64,000 nucleotides of DNA from Mesobacillus subterraneus (GCF_003937825.1 NZ_RSFW01000003.1:62001-126000), one strand, 5' to 3'; positions 37,637 to 46,389 are shown, counted from the first letter of the stretch. Program-made: numbers and translations. Notes: generated from the sequence alone by a model not told the origin.

Positions 37637-37655
37637 ATCATAATGTTATGACAAC
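37637..37655 (+). promoter_or_regulatory. Probable GntR operator of the tct operon
   Basis: ATCATAATGTTATGACAAC, the inverted counterpart of 37195-37213 with two differences. It lies 46-64 bases before the tctC start codon and downstream of the candidate promoter, consistent with repression by the GntR protein encoded in the same operon. Confidence 0.7.
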
Positions 37656-37664
37656 TTAGACAAA

Positions 37665-37679
37665 TTGAAAGCGTTATCA
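37665..37679 (+). promoter_or_regulatory. Perfect cre (CcpA) site before tctC
   Basis: TTGAAAGCGTTATCA satisfies every position of WTGNAANCGNWNNCW. It is located between the operator and the ribosome site, a roadblock position for carbon catabolite repression. This supports a catabolic role for the operon. Confidence 0.75.
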
Positions 37680-37700
37680 CTAATTTAAGGGGGAATCAAG

Positions 37701-38696
37701 GTGAAAAGAAAGAAAAGGCTGTCGTTTGTAATTTTGATGGTGTTATTGTGTCTGGTTATCAGCGGTTGTAGTAGTAATGCAAATGGTGAATCAGCAAAGA
37801 AAAGTAAAGCCGATTTTCCTAATAAGCCTGTAACAATTATTGTAAATACAAACCCAGGATCCTCTGTTGATGTAATGGCTCGAAAAGTTGCTAGCATTGG
37901 AGAAAAATATTTAGGTCAGCCTATCGTCGTTGAAAATAAACCAGGTGGGGATGGGGCTGTTGCAATGGGCTACGTTCTAAATCAAAAGAACGACGGATAT
38001 ACCCTCTGGGCTGGTACAAAGACCTTGGTGGGTGCCCTGAACACAACTTTATCCCATTATAAAGTTGACTCTTTTCAACCTGTAATCAGGATTCAAGATG
38101 ATCCATTCGCTTTAGGGGTGTCAAAAGACAGTCCTTTCAATAACCTAGACGATTTGATCATGTTTGCAAAAGAGAATCCTGGCAAAGTAAAAATTGGCGG
38201 CTTTGGATCCACATCTGCACATACTTTTGCTGCCTATGAGTTTATGGATAAAGCCAGTATAGAGATGACATGGATTCCCTTTGACGCAGGCTCAGATGGA
38301 ATAACCAATGTTATGGGAGGGCATATTGATGTAGCACATTCGAATCCTTCTACTATGAAACAATTTGTAGAATCAGGAGACATTAAGATTCTTTCAGTTG
38401 CATCGGAAGAAAGATTAACGGACTTTCCTGATGTCGGAACATATAAAGAACAAGGGATTGATTTTGTAGATTCACAGTGGAGGGGACTTTTTGTAAAAGG
38501 TGGTACTCCGAATGATATCGTAAATGTGTTACATGATGCTTTAAAGAAAACGATGGAAGACCCTGAGTTTATTGAGTATATGAAAACATCCAACCAATAC
38601 GATGGCTATATGAACCCAGAGGAATTCCAAAACTCAATACAAAAAGAATACGAAGCTACAAAGGCAATTGTTGAAAAAAATGGCATTGGAAAGTAA
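37701..38696 (+). CDS. tctC: Tripartite tricarboxylate transporter substrate-binding lipoprotein (TctC/Bug family)
   Basis: 331 residues, GTG start with AAGGGGG. Lipobox ISGCSS after a basic, hydrophobic leader. Bug-family features: FPNKPVTIIVNTNPGSSVDVMARKVA, PGGDGAVAMGYVL, FGSTSAHTFAAYEFM, WRGLFVKGGTPNDIVNVLHDALKK. It captures a carboxylate outside the membrane and delivers it to TctAB. Substrates of Bug proteins are diverse (citrate, other di- and tricarboxylates, aromatic acids, sulfolactate), so the ligand is not predictable. First gene of the GntR-controlled operon. Confidence 0.92.
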   Translation: MKRKKRLSFVILMVLLCLVISGCSSNANGESAKKSKADFPNKPVTIIVNTNPGSSVDVMARKVASIGEKYLGQPIVVENKPGGDGAVAMGYVLNQKNDGYTLWAGTKTLVGALNTTLSHYKVDSFQPVIRIQDDPFALGVSKDSPFNNLDDLIMFAKENPGKVKIGGFGSTSAHTFAAYEFMDKASIEMTWIPFDAGSDGITNVMGGHIDVAHSNPSTMKQFVESGDIKILSVASEERLTDFPDVGTYKEQGIDFVDSQWRGLFVKGGTPNDIVNVLHDALKKTMEDPEFIEYMKTSNQYDGYMNPEEFQNSIQKEYEATKAIVEKNGIGK

Positions 38697-38715
38697 AACT
38701 GTAGAGGTGATTTAA

Positions 38716-39198
38716 GTGGGAATGACTGATTTTCGATCTGGTCTAGTTTTGTCAGTGATAAGCTTAGTTTCCATCGGTTATGCCTTGAGTCTTCCTCAGG
38801 GCATAACCAATATGGGAGTACTGCAGCCTGGAGTATTTCCCTTATTTATATCCATTGGGTTACTTATTTTTTCAATCATACTAACCATTCAAGGATTAAA
38901 AGGAAAAAAAAAGCAAACCGAGGGTATAGGACAATTTAATATGATAAGCCTCCTGCAAAATAAGAGTCTACTGCTCATAGCTGGCATATTTGTTTATTTT
39001 ACCGTGGTTTTATTTTTGGGTTTTTTGGTTAGCACCATAATTGCGGTTTTTATCTCGATTCATTTTGTTTTCAAACATAAACTATCAAATTCATTATTCA
39101 TCACACTGATTATCAGCTTTGGAACATACTTTATTTTTCAAAGCTTCTTGAATAATAAGCTTCCAGAAGGGATTCTTCTAACTGGAATTATTCAATAG
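38716..39198 (+). CDS. tctB: Tripartite tricarboxylate transporter small membrane subunit (TctB)
   Basis: 160 residues with four hydrophobic helices, GTG start after AGAGGTGA. The layout matches TctB: the first helix carries SIGYALSLPQGI, followed by PGVFPLFISIGLLIFSIILTIQGL. TctB is poorly conserved, and the assignment rests on size, topology and position between tctC and tctA. Confidence 0.88.
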   Translation: MGMTDFRSGLVLSVISLVSIGYALSLPQGITNMGVLQPGVFPLFISIGLLIFSIILTIQGLKGKKKQTEGIGQFNMISLLQNKSLLLIAGIFVYFTVVLFLGFLVSTIIAVFISIHFVFKHKLSNSLFITLIISFGTYFIFQSFLNNKLPEGILLTGIIQ

Positions 39199-39219
39199 AC
39201 TTATATGTGGAGGGTATCT

Positions 39220-40728
39220 ATGGAAACAATCCAATATTTAGTAGGCGGGTTGGCGAATACATTTACATTTCAAACGCTTTTATATCTAATTATTGGGGTC
39301 CTGGTAGGGCAAATTGTTGGGATTTTGCCCGGCCTGGGACCTGTTACAGGTCTAGCATTATTAATACCAATGACATTTGGAATGGATCCTATTCCTGCAC
39401 TTGTCATGCTAACAGGTGTTTATTATGGAGCAATGTTTGGTGGAGCATTAACCTCTATTATGTTTAATACACCTGGTGATGCTGCCGCTGTAGTGACAAC
39501 ATTTGACGGGTACCCATTAACCAAGCAGGGAAAAGCTGGGCTGGCGATCGGAACAGCAACTATAGGTTCGACCCTAGGAGGGCTGGTAAGTGCGGTTTTA
39601 ATTGTTTTGCTAGCACCCCTTGTAGCTAAGTTGGCTTTAGCCTTTGGACCCGCTGAATATACTATCCTTATAGCATTAAGCTTTCTTCTGATTATTGGAT
39701 TAGCATCAAAATCAAAAGTTAAATCTGGGATTTCCGCTTTATTAGGACTAATGCTTGCACTGATTGGACAGGATCCTATAACCGGTACTCCTAGATATAC
39801 TTTTGGTCATTTCGAATTGTTGCAAGGGATTGATTTTGTCGTAGTTGCATTAGGACTTTTTGCCATCGGAGAGATAATTAGTAGTTTAGAGAATTACAAG
39901 GAGATGAAGGATCAAAAGGTTGGAAAGGTTACTAAGATATTTCCTAATAAACAGGAATTCAAACAGATACTTGGACCTATCCGTAATGGTACATTAATAG
40001 GGTTTGTAGTTGGTCTTCTTCCTGGAGCAGGAGCAACTATATCATCTTTTTTATCTTATAGTATTGCTAAGAAATCATCCAAGTCCCCAGATTCTTTTGG
40101 AAAAGGAAATATAGAGGGTGTGGCAGCGTCTGAGTCTGCAAATAACGGTTCTGTAGGTGGAGCTATGGTTCCGATGCTTACTTTAGGCATACCAGGTTCA
40201 AACTCTACTGCAGTTTTATTGGGGGGGATGATGATCCTGGGATTACAGCCAGGACCTATGTTTTTTACTAATTATCCTGAAATCGCATGGACTGTGATTG
40301 TCAGTATGTTTGTGGGCATCATCATTCTATTCCTCATGAACACCCTACTGTTAAGGGGATTTATACAAATACTGAGAGTTCCGTATTCCATATTGGCCGT
40401 ATCTATAATTATTCTCGCATTTTTAGGAGCTTTTAGTGTGAACAGGAGCATGTTCGAGGTTTTTCTAATGGGTGCCTTTGGGTGTCTAGGATACTTCCTT
40501 AAGAAAAATGATTATCCGTTAGCACCTCTGGTATTGACTCTGGTGTTGGGCGGCTTACTAGAACAGAATTGGAGAAGGGCTCTATCCATTTCAGATGGGT
40601 CTTATATTGCATTCTTCCAGAGTCCGATTTCTATAACCTTACTAGTGATTGGATTATTGGTCATTGTTATCCCTATCTTTAAAAAGTTTTCTAAAAAACA
40701 ATCAGGTGGCAAGGAGATCAATGTATGA
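39220..40728 (+). CDS. tctA: Tripartite tricarboxylate transporter large permease (TctA)
   Basis: 502 residues from ATG 39220 with GGAGGG six bases upstream, preferred over the ATG at 39205. About 12 transmembrane helices. Family signatures: GQIVGILPGLGPVTGLALLIP, YYGAMFGGALTSIMFNTPGDAAAVVTTFDGYP, and the repeat-related GLLPGAGATISSFLSYS and LTLGIPGSNSTAVLLGG. Complete and intact. The stop overlaps the GntR start. Confidence 0.93.
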   Translation: METIQYLVGGLANTFTFQTLLYLIIGVLVGQIVGILPGLGPVTGLALLIPMTFGMDPIPALVMLTGVYYGAMFGGALTSIMFNTPGDAAAVVTTFDGYPLTKQGKAGLAIGTATIGSTLGGLVSAVLIVLLAPLVAKLALAFGPAEYTILIALSFLLIIGLASKSKVKSGISALLGLMLALIGQDPITGTPRYTFGHFELLQGIDFVVVALGLFAIGEIISSLENYKEMKDQKVGKVTKIFPNKQEFKQILGPIRNGTLIGFVVGLLPGAGATISSFLSYSIAKKSSKSPDSFGKGNIEGVAASESANNGSVGGAMVPMLTLGIPGSNSTAVLLGGMMILGLQPGPMFFTNYPEIAWTVIVSMFVGIIILFLMNTLLLRGFIQILRVPYSILAVSIIILAFLGAFSVNRSMFEVFLMGAFGCLGYFLKKNDYPLAPLVLTLVLGGLLEQNWRRALSISDGSYIAFFQSPISITLLVIGLLVIVIPIFKKFSKKQSGGKEINV

Positions 40729-41465
40729 GAAAAAAACTAATATCAACTGCATCAATGCCATTATATAAAAATTGTGCAATGATTTTAAGACAGCAGATCC
40801 TTGATGGGAAATGGGATGGCGGGCAAAAGCTACCCTCTGAAAGTCAACTTACTTCTGAATTTAACGCATCTAGAATAACAATCAGACAAGCTATGCAACT
40901 ATTAGAGAATGAAGGGCTAATTACAAGGTTTCAGGGAAAAGGAACGTTTGTTACCAATAAATCAGTTGAGCAGAGTCTGACGGGTATTCATGACTTCGCT
41001 AAGAATCTAAATAGAGTTGGCAGAAAACCTAGTTTCGTTATTGAAAATAATTCGGTTATTGCAAGCAATAATTTTTTATCAAGGTCTTTGAATGTTGAAA
41101 TGAATTCCTGTTTATACAGAATTGAGCGGCTGAAATTAGATGAAGGAACACCGATGATTTTTGAAAGGTTATTTTTGCCCTGTGAACATGCACCTGAGTT
41201 GGCAATTAATGAACTCTCTCAGAAGTGGCTTTCTGATATTCTTTCAACTAAATACAATTTGCCGATCACAAAAGTTAGGCAAACAATTGAACCTATCATT
41301 ATAGGTGATTATGAAGCTGAAAAGTTAGGAATAGCCGCCCAGTCACTCGGATTATTGATTGATCGAATAAGTTGGTCAAATGAAAAGGCGGTTTTATTGA
41401 CTCGATCGATCATCAGGGGCGATATGGCAAAATTTGTGGTGGAAGTTGGGGAGCAATTTGATTAA
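40725..41465 (+). CDS. GntR/HutC-family transcriptional regulator
   Basis: 246 residues. N-terminal winged helix (MILRQQILDGKWDGGQKLPSESQLTSEFNASRITIRQAMQLLENEGLITR) and a C-terminal UTRA effector domain (YRIERLKLDEGTPMIFERLFLP). Overlaps tctA by four bases. HutC-type proteins usually repress their own operon and are released by the substrate. The paired 19-bp sites at 37195 and 37637 are the natural candidates for its operators, so it would control both divergent operons. Confidence 0.9.
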   Translation: MRKKLISTASMPLYKNCAMILRQQILDGKWDGGQKLPSESQLTSEFNASRITIRQAMQLLENEGLITRFQGKGTFVTNKSVEQSLTGIHDFAKNLNRVGRKPSFVIENNSVIASNNFLSRSLNVEMNSCLYRIERLKLDEGTPMIFERLFLPCEHAPELAINELSQKWLSDILSTKYNLPITKVRQTIEPIIIGDYEAEKLGIAAQSLGLLIDRISWSNEKAVLLTRSIIRGDMAKFVVEVGEQFD

Positions 41466-42815
41466 AGTTGATAAGCATATTATTGAGGAACTTGTTGATT
41501 TTTGCTGTGAATTTTACGATAAGGAAATATCGGAAAGCACTTTGAAACAAGCGCAAATTAGTATGTTAGACTACTTTTCATCACTTATTTGGGGAACAAC
41601 CAGTGAATATTATAGTTTTATGAAGGAGTATGCTGCAAGAATACCTGTGGGTAATAGCTCAATAATTGGGTTGAAAAAGAAGTCTTTGACAGCCGAAGCG
41701 GCTTTTGTTAATAGTGTTCTAGCTCATTCTATGGAATTTGATGATATTCATTTAGGGACAGCTGGATTGCACCCGGGAGTGACGACTATACCGAGTGTAA
41801 TTGCTATAGCACAAGAGCTAGATTCTTCTGGTGAAGATGTATTAAAAGCAATTGTAATTGGTTATGAAGTTGCTGGTAGGATTGGGAAAGCTATTAGTCC
41901 TTCACATAGATATCGGGGGTTCCATGCTACTGGTACCATTGGTGTATTTGGGTCTGCAGCAGCATCAGCATTTTTAAAAAAATTACCCTCTAACAAATTC
42001 ACAAACGCCTTATCTATTGCGGCTTCACAAGCGGGTGGTACATTTGCCTTCTTGTCAGGGGGGTAGGTATTAAATACCTTCATGCCGGTAATGCAGCAAA
42101 AAATGGGATTCATAGTGCCCTACTTGCAGAGTTGGGGTTTGCAGGTCCAGCTGGATTCTTAGAGCATCAGGAAGGATTTGCTCAGGCTTATGCGAACGAT
42201 TATGATTTGGAATCAGTGAAAAACGACCTAGGATCATCTTTTGAGATTTGCAATACTTTTAGGAAGAAACATTTCATTTGTGGGCATATTTTTCCTGTAA
42301 TAGAGGCTTTGCCTAATACACATCAAATCCAAAATATCGAGCATATATCTGCTATTAGGGTCTATACTTACAAGGCGGCTTCCGTTTTAACGAATAAAAA
42401 CCCTACTAGTTTTGCAGAAGCAAAGTTTAGCATTCCTTACTGTATCAGTTCCTTTTTACTCTATAATATGATTAAAGATTGTTTTGAGGATAAGGCTGCA
42501 ATCGATTCTTTAAATCACCTATCTGAAAAAGTTCATATATTTGAAGAAGTTGAGTATACAATTGACTTTCCAAAGAATAGAAGGACGAAGGTGGAAATAA
42601 TCTTAAAGAATAATAAGGTTGTCACTGGTAAAGTAGATGTTCTAAAAGGTACACCTGAAAATCCATATACATTGAATGAAATCGCTGAGAAAGTGATAAA
42701 TGCATTAGATTATAAAGGACGAAGAGAGCTTGCTTCAGAACTAATTTATGAAATTGAAGCCTTAAAGCAAAAGGATAATATAGGCTCTCTAATCGAAATA
42801 GCTAATAAAATCTAA
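41458..42815 (+). pseudogene. MmgE/PrpD-family protein, frameshifted at a G6 run
   Basis: The first frame (TTG 41458, GGGGAG upstream) encodes about 200 residues of an MmgE/PrpD protein: AAFVNSVLAHSMEFDDIH, LHPGVTTIPSVIAIA, RGFHATGTIGVFGSAAASA. It stops at TAG 42064 right after six G residues (42058-42063). The remainder, beginning GIKYLHAGNAAKNGIHSALLAELGF, continues in the next frame to 42815. One extra G would restore a protein of about 452 residues, normal for the family. The family includes 2-methylcitrate dehydratase, cis-aconitate decarboxylase and iminodisuccinate epimerase. A true mutation, phase variation, slippage or a sequencing error all remain possible. Confidence 0.85.
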
Positions 42816-42816
42816 T

Positions 42817-42856
42817 AACCACCCTTGATTCCTTTGGAAACAAGGGTGGTTTTTTA
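42817..42856 (+). terminator. Terminator of the tct operon
   Basis: AACCACCCTTG/CAAGGGTGGTT perfect 11-bp stem followed by TTTTTT. Confidence 0.9.
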
Positions 42857-42935
42857 TAAATAAAACTTTGGAAAAAGAAGGGTTATGGAAGATACTAGAG
42901 GAATAATTATCTATATAAATTAAAAAGGAAAAAAT

Positions 42936-43724
42936 ATGAATTGTTCAACAGACCAAATACAGGCAGTCACAAAAGCAATTCAATTTATGAAGCAAAATCT
43001 GGATGAAGAACTGACTTCAGAAAGGCTGGCGGACATTGCTGGATACAGTCCGTATCATTTTACGAGGGTATTCAAGGAGGTTACTGGCGCCTCTCCCCGG
43101 CATTATCTTTCAGCATTAAGGATTGAGGAGGGGAAGGCCAGGCTCATCAAAAGAGATTCAGAATCTATCCTTAAGACAGTCATGATGATTGGTTTTCGCA
43201 GCCTGGGAAGTTTCAGCACGAAATTTAAACAGTTTGTTGGATTGTCACCGAAACAATTCCGAACTAGCGCGGATAAGCTCCATCAATTCATGAATGAATA
43301 TGAGGACGTAGAATGGTGTTATTCCAGTCAGCTTCGCCTCCCAGTGATTAAATGCAGGATTGAGTGCCCTCCTGACTTCAGGGGATTGATTTTTGTGGGT
43401 TTGTTTTCACGGCCAATTCCCGATGAGAAGCCGATAATGGGGACTGCAATTAGACCGGAGCAAAGTGAATACATTTTTTCTAAGGTACCGGATGGGACGT
43501 ATTATGTATTAGCTGCCGCTATTCCCTGGAGCCTGGACCCACGGGATTATTTCTTGTTATCAAAGAACTTGCGGGGAAAAGCGAAAGAACCTATGGAGAT
43601 CACGGAGGGTATTTCTAAAGAGGTTTCTATAAAACTACGGCCACCATTGCCTTATGACCCGCCGATCCTGATCAACCTTCCGAAACTCTTATTTGAAAAA
43701 GAAAGCAAACTAGAAGAAAAATAG
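42936..43724 (+). CDS. AraC-family transcriptional regulator
   Basis: 262 residues. The DNA-binding domain is N-terminal with two helix-turn-helix motifs (LTSERLADIAGYSPYHFTRVFKEVTG; SILKTVMMIGFRSLGSFSTKFKQFVGLSPKQFR). An effector domain follows that shows a GyrI-like pattern of alternating beta strands (PIMGTAIRPEQSEYIFSKVPDGTYYVLAAAIPWS). The RBS is AAAAGGAAA. It heads a probable three-gene unit with a VOC protein and an SRPBCC protein. Multidrug or small-molecule sensing is plausible, not shown. Confidence 0.88.
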   Translation: MNCSTDQIQAVTKAIQFMKQNLDEELTSERLADIAGYSPYHFTRVFKEVTGASPRHYLSALRIEEGKARLIKRDSESILKTVMMIGFRSLGSFSTKFKQFVGLSPKQFRTSADKLHQFMNEYEDVEWCYSSQLRLPVIKCRIECPPDFRGLIFVGLFSRPIPDEKPIMGTAIRPEQSEYIFSKVPDGTYYVLAAAIPWSLDPRDYFLLSKNLRGKAKEPMEITEGISKEVSIKLRPPLPYDPPILINLPKLLFEKESKLEEK

Positions 43725-43765
43725 ACTCGCTGGTTATGGTAATGTTAAACAAAGGAGTGATAACA

Positions 43766-44125
43766 ATGTTAAATAAGGTTTGTGTTTTAACGATCAAAGT
43801 CAACAACATGGTAACAGCGCTTGATTTTTATACAAAGGTGCTGGATTTCGAGGTCTCCAGGCATTACGGAGAGAATATCGTTTCGCTTGTACATAATGAG
43901 GTTCCGATTGTGCTAGAGAAAGGGGAGCATGTCAATAGCGGTGGTACACAGAGAGTTTTAATGGGCATCCTTTCGAAAAACCTTGATGAGGATATTACAC
44001 GGCTGCGTGATCGAGGTGCAAAAATTCTGTTTGAAGAATCGAAACCATGCCCGCCTGGAAGGTATAACATCATTGAAGACCCTTCAGGAAATAAAATCGA
44101 GCTAGTTGAGTTTTCTAATTTTTAA
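43766..44125 (+). CDS. VOC-superfamily (glyoxalase/bleomycin-resistance-like) protein
   Basis: 119 residues from ATG 43766, with AAAGGAGTGA upstream; the ATG at 43736 lacks a ribosome site. Two beta-alpha-beta repeats: VCVLTIKVNNMVTALDFYTKVLDF and KNLDEDITRLRDRGAKILFE, ending IIEDPSGNKIELVEF. The end pattern DPxGNxIEL is typical of the family. The substrate is unknown; placement after an AraC regulator suggests resistance or detoxification. Confidence 0.85.
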   Translation: MLNKVCVLTIKVNNMVTALDFYTKVLDFEVSRHYGENIVSLVHNEVPIVLEKGEHVNSGGTQRVLMGILSKNLDEDITRLRDRGAKILFEESKPCPPGRYNIIEDPSGNKIELVEFSNF

Positions 44126-44140
44126 TAAGGGGGATTTAGT

Positions 44141-44623
44141 GTGGGGAAAATTTATACTGAAATACAAGAGGAACTTACAATTGAAGCACCAGTTGATCTG
44201 GTTTGGCATGCCTGGACACTATCAGACCGTGTTTCCCAATGGTTTGCGCCCGAAGCAACGATTGAAGCAAAAGAGGGGGGGAAATATGAACTGTATTTTA
44301 TTCCCGGGAATGAATTGAACATGAATACGAAGGGCTGCAAGGTAATCCGCCTGATCCCGGAACAAGAGCTCGTTTTTCAATGGAAAGGTCCAGATCAATT
44401 TAACCCGTTAATGAATAATAATGATGAGTTAACAACTGTATCAATACGTTTTGAGAAAATGGACGCTGAAACAAAGGTGCTGTTACGTCATGATGGTTTC
44501 AAGGAAGGAACAGCGTGGTCAGAAGCTCTCCAATGGCACCAGATGGCCTGGTCCGGTGTTTTGAAAAGCCTGAAAAATGCGCTGGAAAAGGGTAAAGGCG
44601 AGCTTTGCTGCCAGCCTGAATAA
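44141..44623 (+). CDS. SRPBCC (AHSA1-type) domain protein
   Basis: 160 residues, GTG start after AAGGGGGAT. START-like helix-grip fold: IEAPVDLVWHAWTLSDRVSQWFAPEATIEAKEGGKYEL, then ELVFQWKGPDQF and a long C-terminal helix WHQMAWSGVLKSLKNALEKG. Related proteins bind hydrophobic ligands or act as Hsp90 co-chaperone-like domains; the function here is unknown. Last gene of the AraC unit. Confidence 0.85.
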   Translation: MGKIYTEIQEELTIEAPVDLVWHAWTLSDRVSQWFAPEATIEAKEGGKYELYFIPGNELNMNTKGCKVIRLIPEQELVFQWKGPDQFNPLMNNNDELTTVSIRFEKMDAETKVLLRHDGFKEGTAWSEALQWHQMAWSGVLKSLKNALEKGKGELCCQPE

Positions 44624-44635
44624 ATTTTCCAGAAC

Positions 44636-44662
44636 AAGCCTCCTATAAGGGGGCTCTTTTTC
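44636..44662 (+). terminator. Terminator after the SRPBCC gene
   Basis: AGCCTCCT/AGGGGGCT stem with a G-U pair and a TATA-containing loop, followed by CTTTTTCT. Confidence 0.65.
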
Positions 44663-44747
44663 TGGTTAAAAACTCCACCCTTTGTTTTCATGTATTTGCT
44701 GGTCCATGTTAAAATGTATCAGACCATTGCATTGGGAGGACATCGTT

Positions 44748-45827
44748 TTGAATCAGGACTTATTTCGTGAAGCCGCGAGTTTTATCCGTATTAGTTATAA
44801 GGAACTTCATCGGCAGGAACAGGAGACGGAAAATAGAATTCAGGAAGTTATGGAAGAAATCCGATTGACCGGAACTTATTCTCACACGTATGAAGAGCTT
44901 GAGCATGGAGCGAAAATGGCCTGGAGGAATAGCAACCGGTGTATCGGAAGGTTATTCTGGGACAGCCTGACCGTGTTTGACCGCAGGGATTTGGCGACAG
45001 AGGTTGAAATTAGAGATGCGCTATTCCAACATATCAATTTTGCGACGAACGAAGGGAAAATCAGGCCCGCCATTTCGGTCTTCAGGCAGAAAAATTCAGA
45101 GAACGAGGTTCGAATCTGGAACCACCAGCTCATCCGTTATGCAGGTTATGAAACAGAATGCGGAATCCTCGGTGATCCTCATTCTCTGGATTTTACAAGA
45201 AAATGTGAGGAGATGGGCTGGCGAGGCGAAGGAACCCGATTTGATGTTCTGCCGCTGTTGATTCAGATTGACGGAAATACGCCTAAGTTGTATGAAATGG
45301 AGAAAGAATTAGTCCTTGAAGTGCCATTAAGGCATCCTGAATACAAGTGGTTTGCCGAGATGGATCTTAAATGGTACGCCGTTCCTTTCATTTCTGACAT
45401 GAGGCTTGAAATCGGCGGAATTGAGTACACAGCGGCACCTTTTAATGGCTGGTATATGGGAACGGAAATTGGGGCGAGGAATCTGGCAGATGAGTTTCGT
45501 TATCATTTATTACCGCTGATTGCCGACCAAATGGGTTTGAATCGGAACAAGAACAGTTCATTGTGGAAAGATCGGGCATTGGTAGAATTAAATGCGAGTG
45601 TATTGCATTCCTTCAATGAAGATAAGGTAACCATCGTCGACCACCATACAGCAGCATCGCAATTCAGGGTATTTGAGGAAAAGGAGAAGGCCGCCAGTCG
45701 GGACGTGACTGGGGACTGGACCTGGCTGATTCCGCCGATTTCTCCAGCAGCTACTCATATTTTTCATAACTCATATGAAAATGGAATTGTAAAACCAAAT
45801 TACTTTTATCAAGAACGTCCGTACTAG
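44748..45827 (+). CDS. nos: Bacterial nitric oxide synthase oxygenase
   Basis: 359 residues from TTG 44748, with GGGAGGA seven bases upstream; the frame runs further upstream without a ribosome site. Oxygenase domain only, as in B. subtilis NOS (363 residues); the reductase is supplied by general flavodoxins. The heme axial ligand is Cys65 in [10 protein letters not shown]. Substrate-binding Glu lies in [17 protein letters not shown], and [18 protein letters not shown] forms the pterin/dimer region. It makes NO from L-arginine, which in Bacillus is linked to protection from oxidants and antibiotics. Convergent with the redoxin gene. Confidence 0.96.
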   Translation: MNQDLFREAASFIRISYKELHRQEQETENRIQEVMEEIRLTGTYSHTYEELEHGAKMAWRNSNRCIGRLFWDSLTVFDRRDLATEVEIRDALFQHINFATNEGKIRPAISVFRQKNSENEVRIWNHQLIRYAGYETECGILGDPHSLDFTRKCEEMGWRGEGTRFDVLPLLIQIDGNTPKLYEMEKELVLEVPLRHPEYKWFAEMDLKWYAVPFISDMRLEIGGIEYTAAPFNGWYMGTEIGARNLADEFRYHLLPLIADQMGLNRNKNSSLWKDRALVELNASVLHSFNEDKVTIVDHHTAASQFRVFEEKEKAASRDVTGDWTWLIPPISPAATHIFHNSYENGIVKPNYFYQERPY

Positions 45828-45833
45828 CAGAAA

Positions 45834-45864
45834 GGAACCACTGACCAGTGGTTCCTTCTTTTTA
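45834..45864. terminator. Bidirectional terminator between nos and the redoxin gene
   Basis: GGAACCACTG/CAGTGGTTCC perfect 10-bp stem with a two-base loop; TTCTTTTTATT on the right. Its tail overlaps the redoxin stop codon. Confidence 0.85.
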
Positions 45865-46389
45865 TTGACTTGGCTGTTTGCCGTTTGCGATATCTGCCGC
45901 ATAAGGGATGATGCCTTCTGCTTCTAATCCGAATGTATCGATTTGCTGTGAATGGAGCACCTTGCCGTCCTTATCAAGAACAGCAAAACCGCGAACGGAG
46001 ATTGGTGCTTCGGGATCAAGTAATTCTACCTTGCGGATCAGTTTCAGATTTTTATCGGAAATAACCGGGTACTCTAGTCCCAATTCTTCCTTCATCGCTT
46101 TATGTTCATCAACTGACGATGCGCTGACTGCGTATACATTGCCAGGGAACTGGCTGAAAAGCTCTTTCTTGTTCTGCAGCTCGACCAGCTGCGATTTACA
46201 GAAGTCTCAGCCAACTCCTGTGAAAAAGAAAACGAGCGCAGGCTGATCCATGTTTTCAAACTGGATGTCCTTGCCGGTTTCATCAGGAAGTGCAAGAGAT
46301 TTCGAATCGGAATCAGATTCATCACCAGAACAGCCGCTGATGATCGCGGTGACGAGCAATAGCATGATGAGGTAAAAGGTTTTTCGCAT
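45862..46389 (-). CDS. Redoxin lipoprotein with in-frame UGA, probable selenoprotein
   Basis: 175 codons if UGA is read as selenocysteine. Lipoprotein leader (IISGCSG lipobox), then a thioredoxin-fold redoxin: QPALVFFFTGVG, UGA (46207-46209, position 61), then DFCKSQLVELQNKKELFSQF, and the rest of an AhpC/TSA-type domain (VYAVSASSVDEHKAM; YPVISDKNLKLIRKVELL; GFAVLDKDGKVLHSQQIDTF). The UGA takes the place of the first Cys of a CxxC site, giving UxxC, a classic selenoprotein motif. A hairpin with a GGUC apical loop follows 14 bases later. Nothing else is broken. A nonsense mutation is less likely but possible; selA/selB/selC/selD must exist elsewhere. Confidence 0.8.
46176..46192 (-). promoter_or_regulatory. 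Candidate bacterial SECIS hairpin
   Basis: On the transcript, GCAGCT-GGUCG-AGCUGC forms a perfect 6-bp stem with a 5-nt loop starting GGUC, as in the E. coli fdhF element. The loop begins 20 nt after the UGA, inside the 16-37 nt range usual for bacterial SECIS. It is coding at the same time (KSQLVELQNK). Confidence 0.65.

Noticed and set aside
39207-39467. Overlapping 86-residue frame inside tctA
   Set aside because: It is a shadow of the strongly conserved tctA coding sequence and has no independent support.
42058-42066. Stop-codon readthrough or recoding in the MmgE/PrpD gene
   Set aside because: The stop is TAG and the downstream sequence is in a different frame, so a frameshift at the G run explains it; selenocysteine or pyrrolysine insertion does not.
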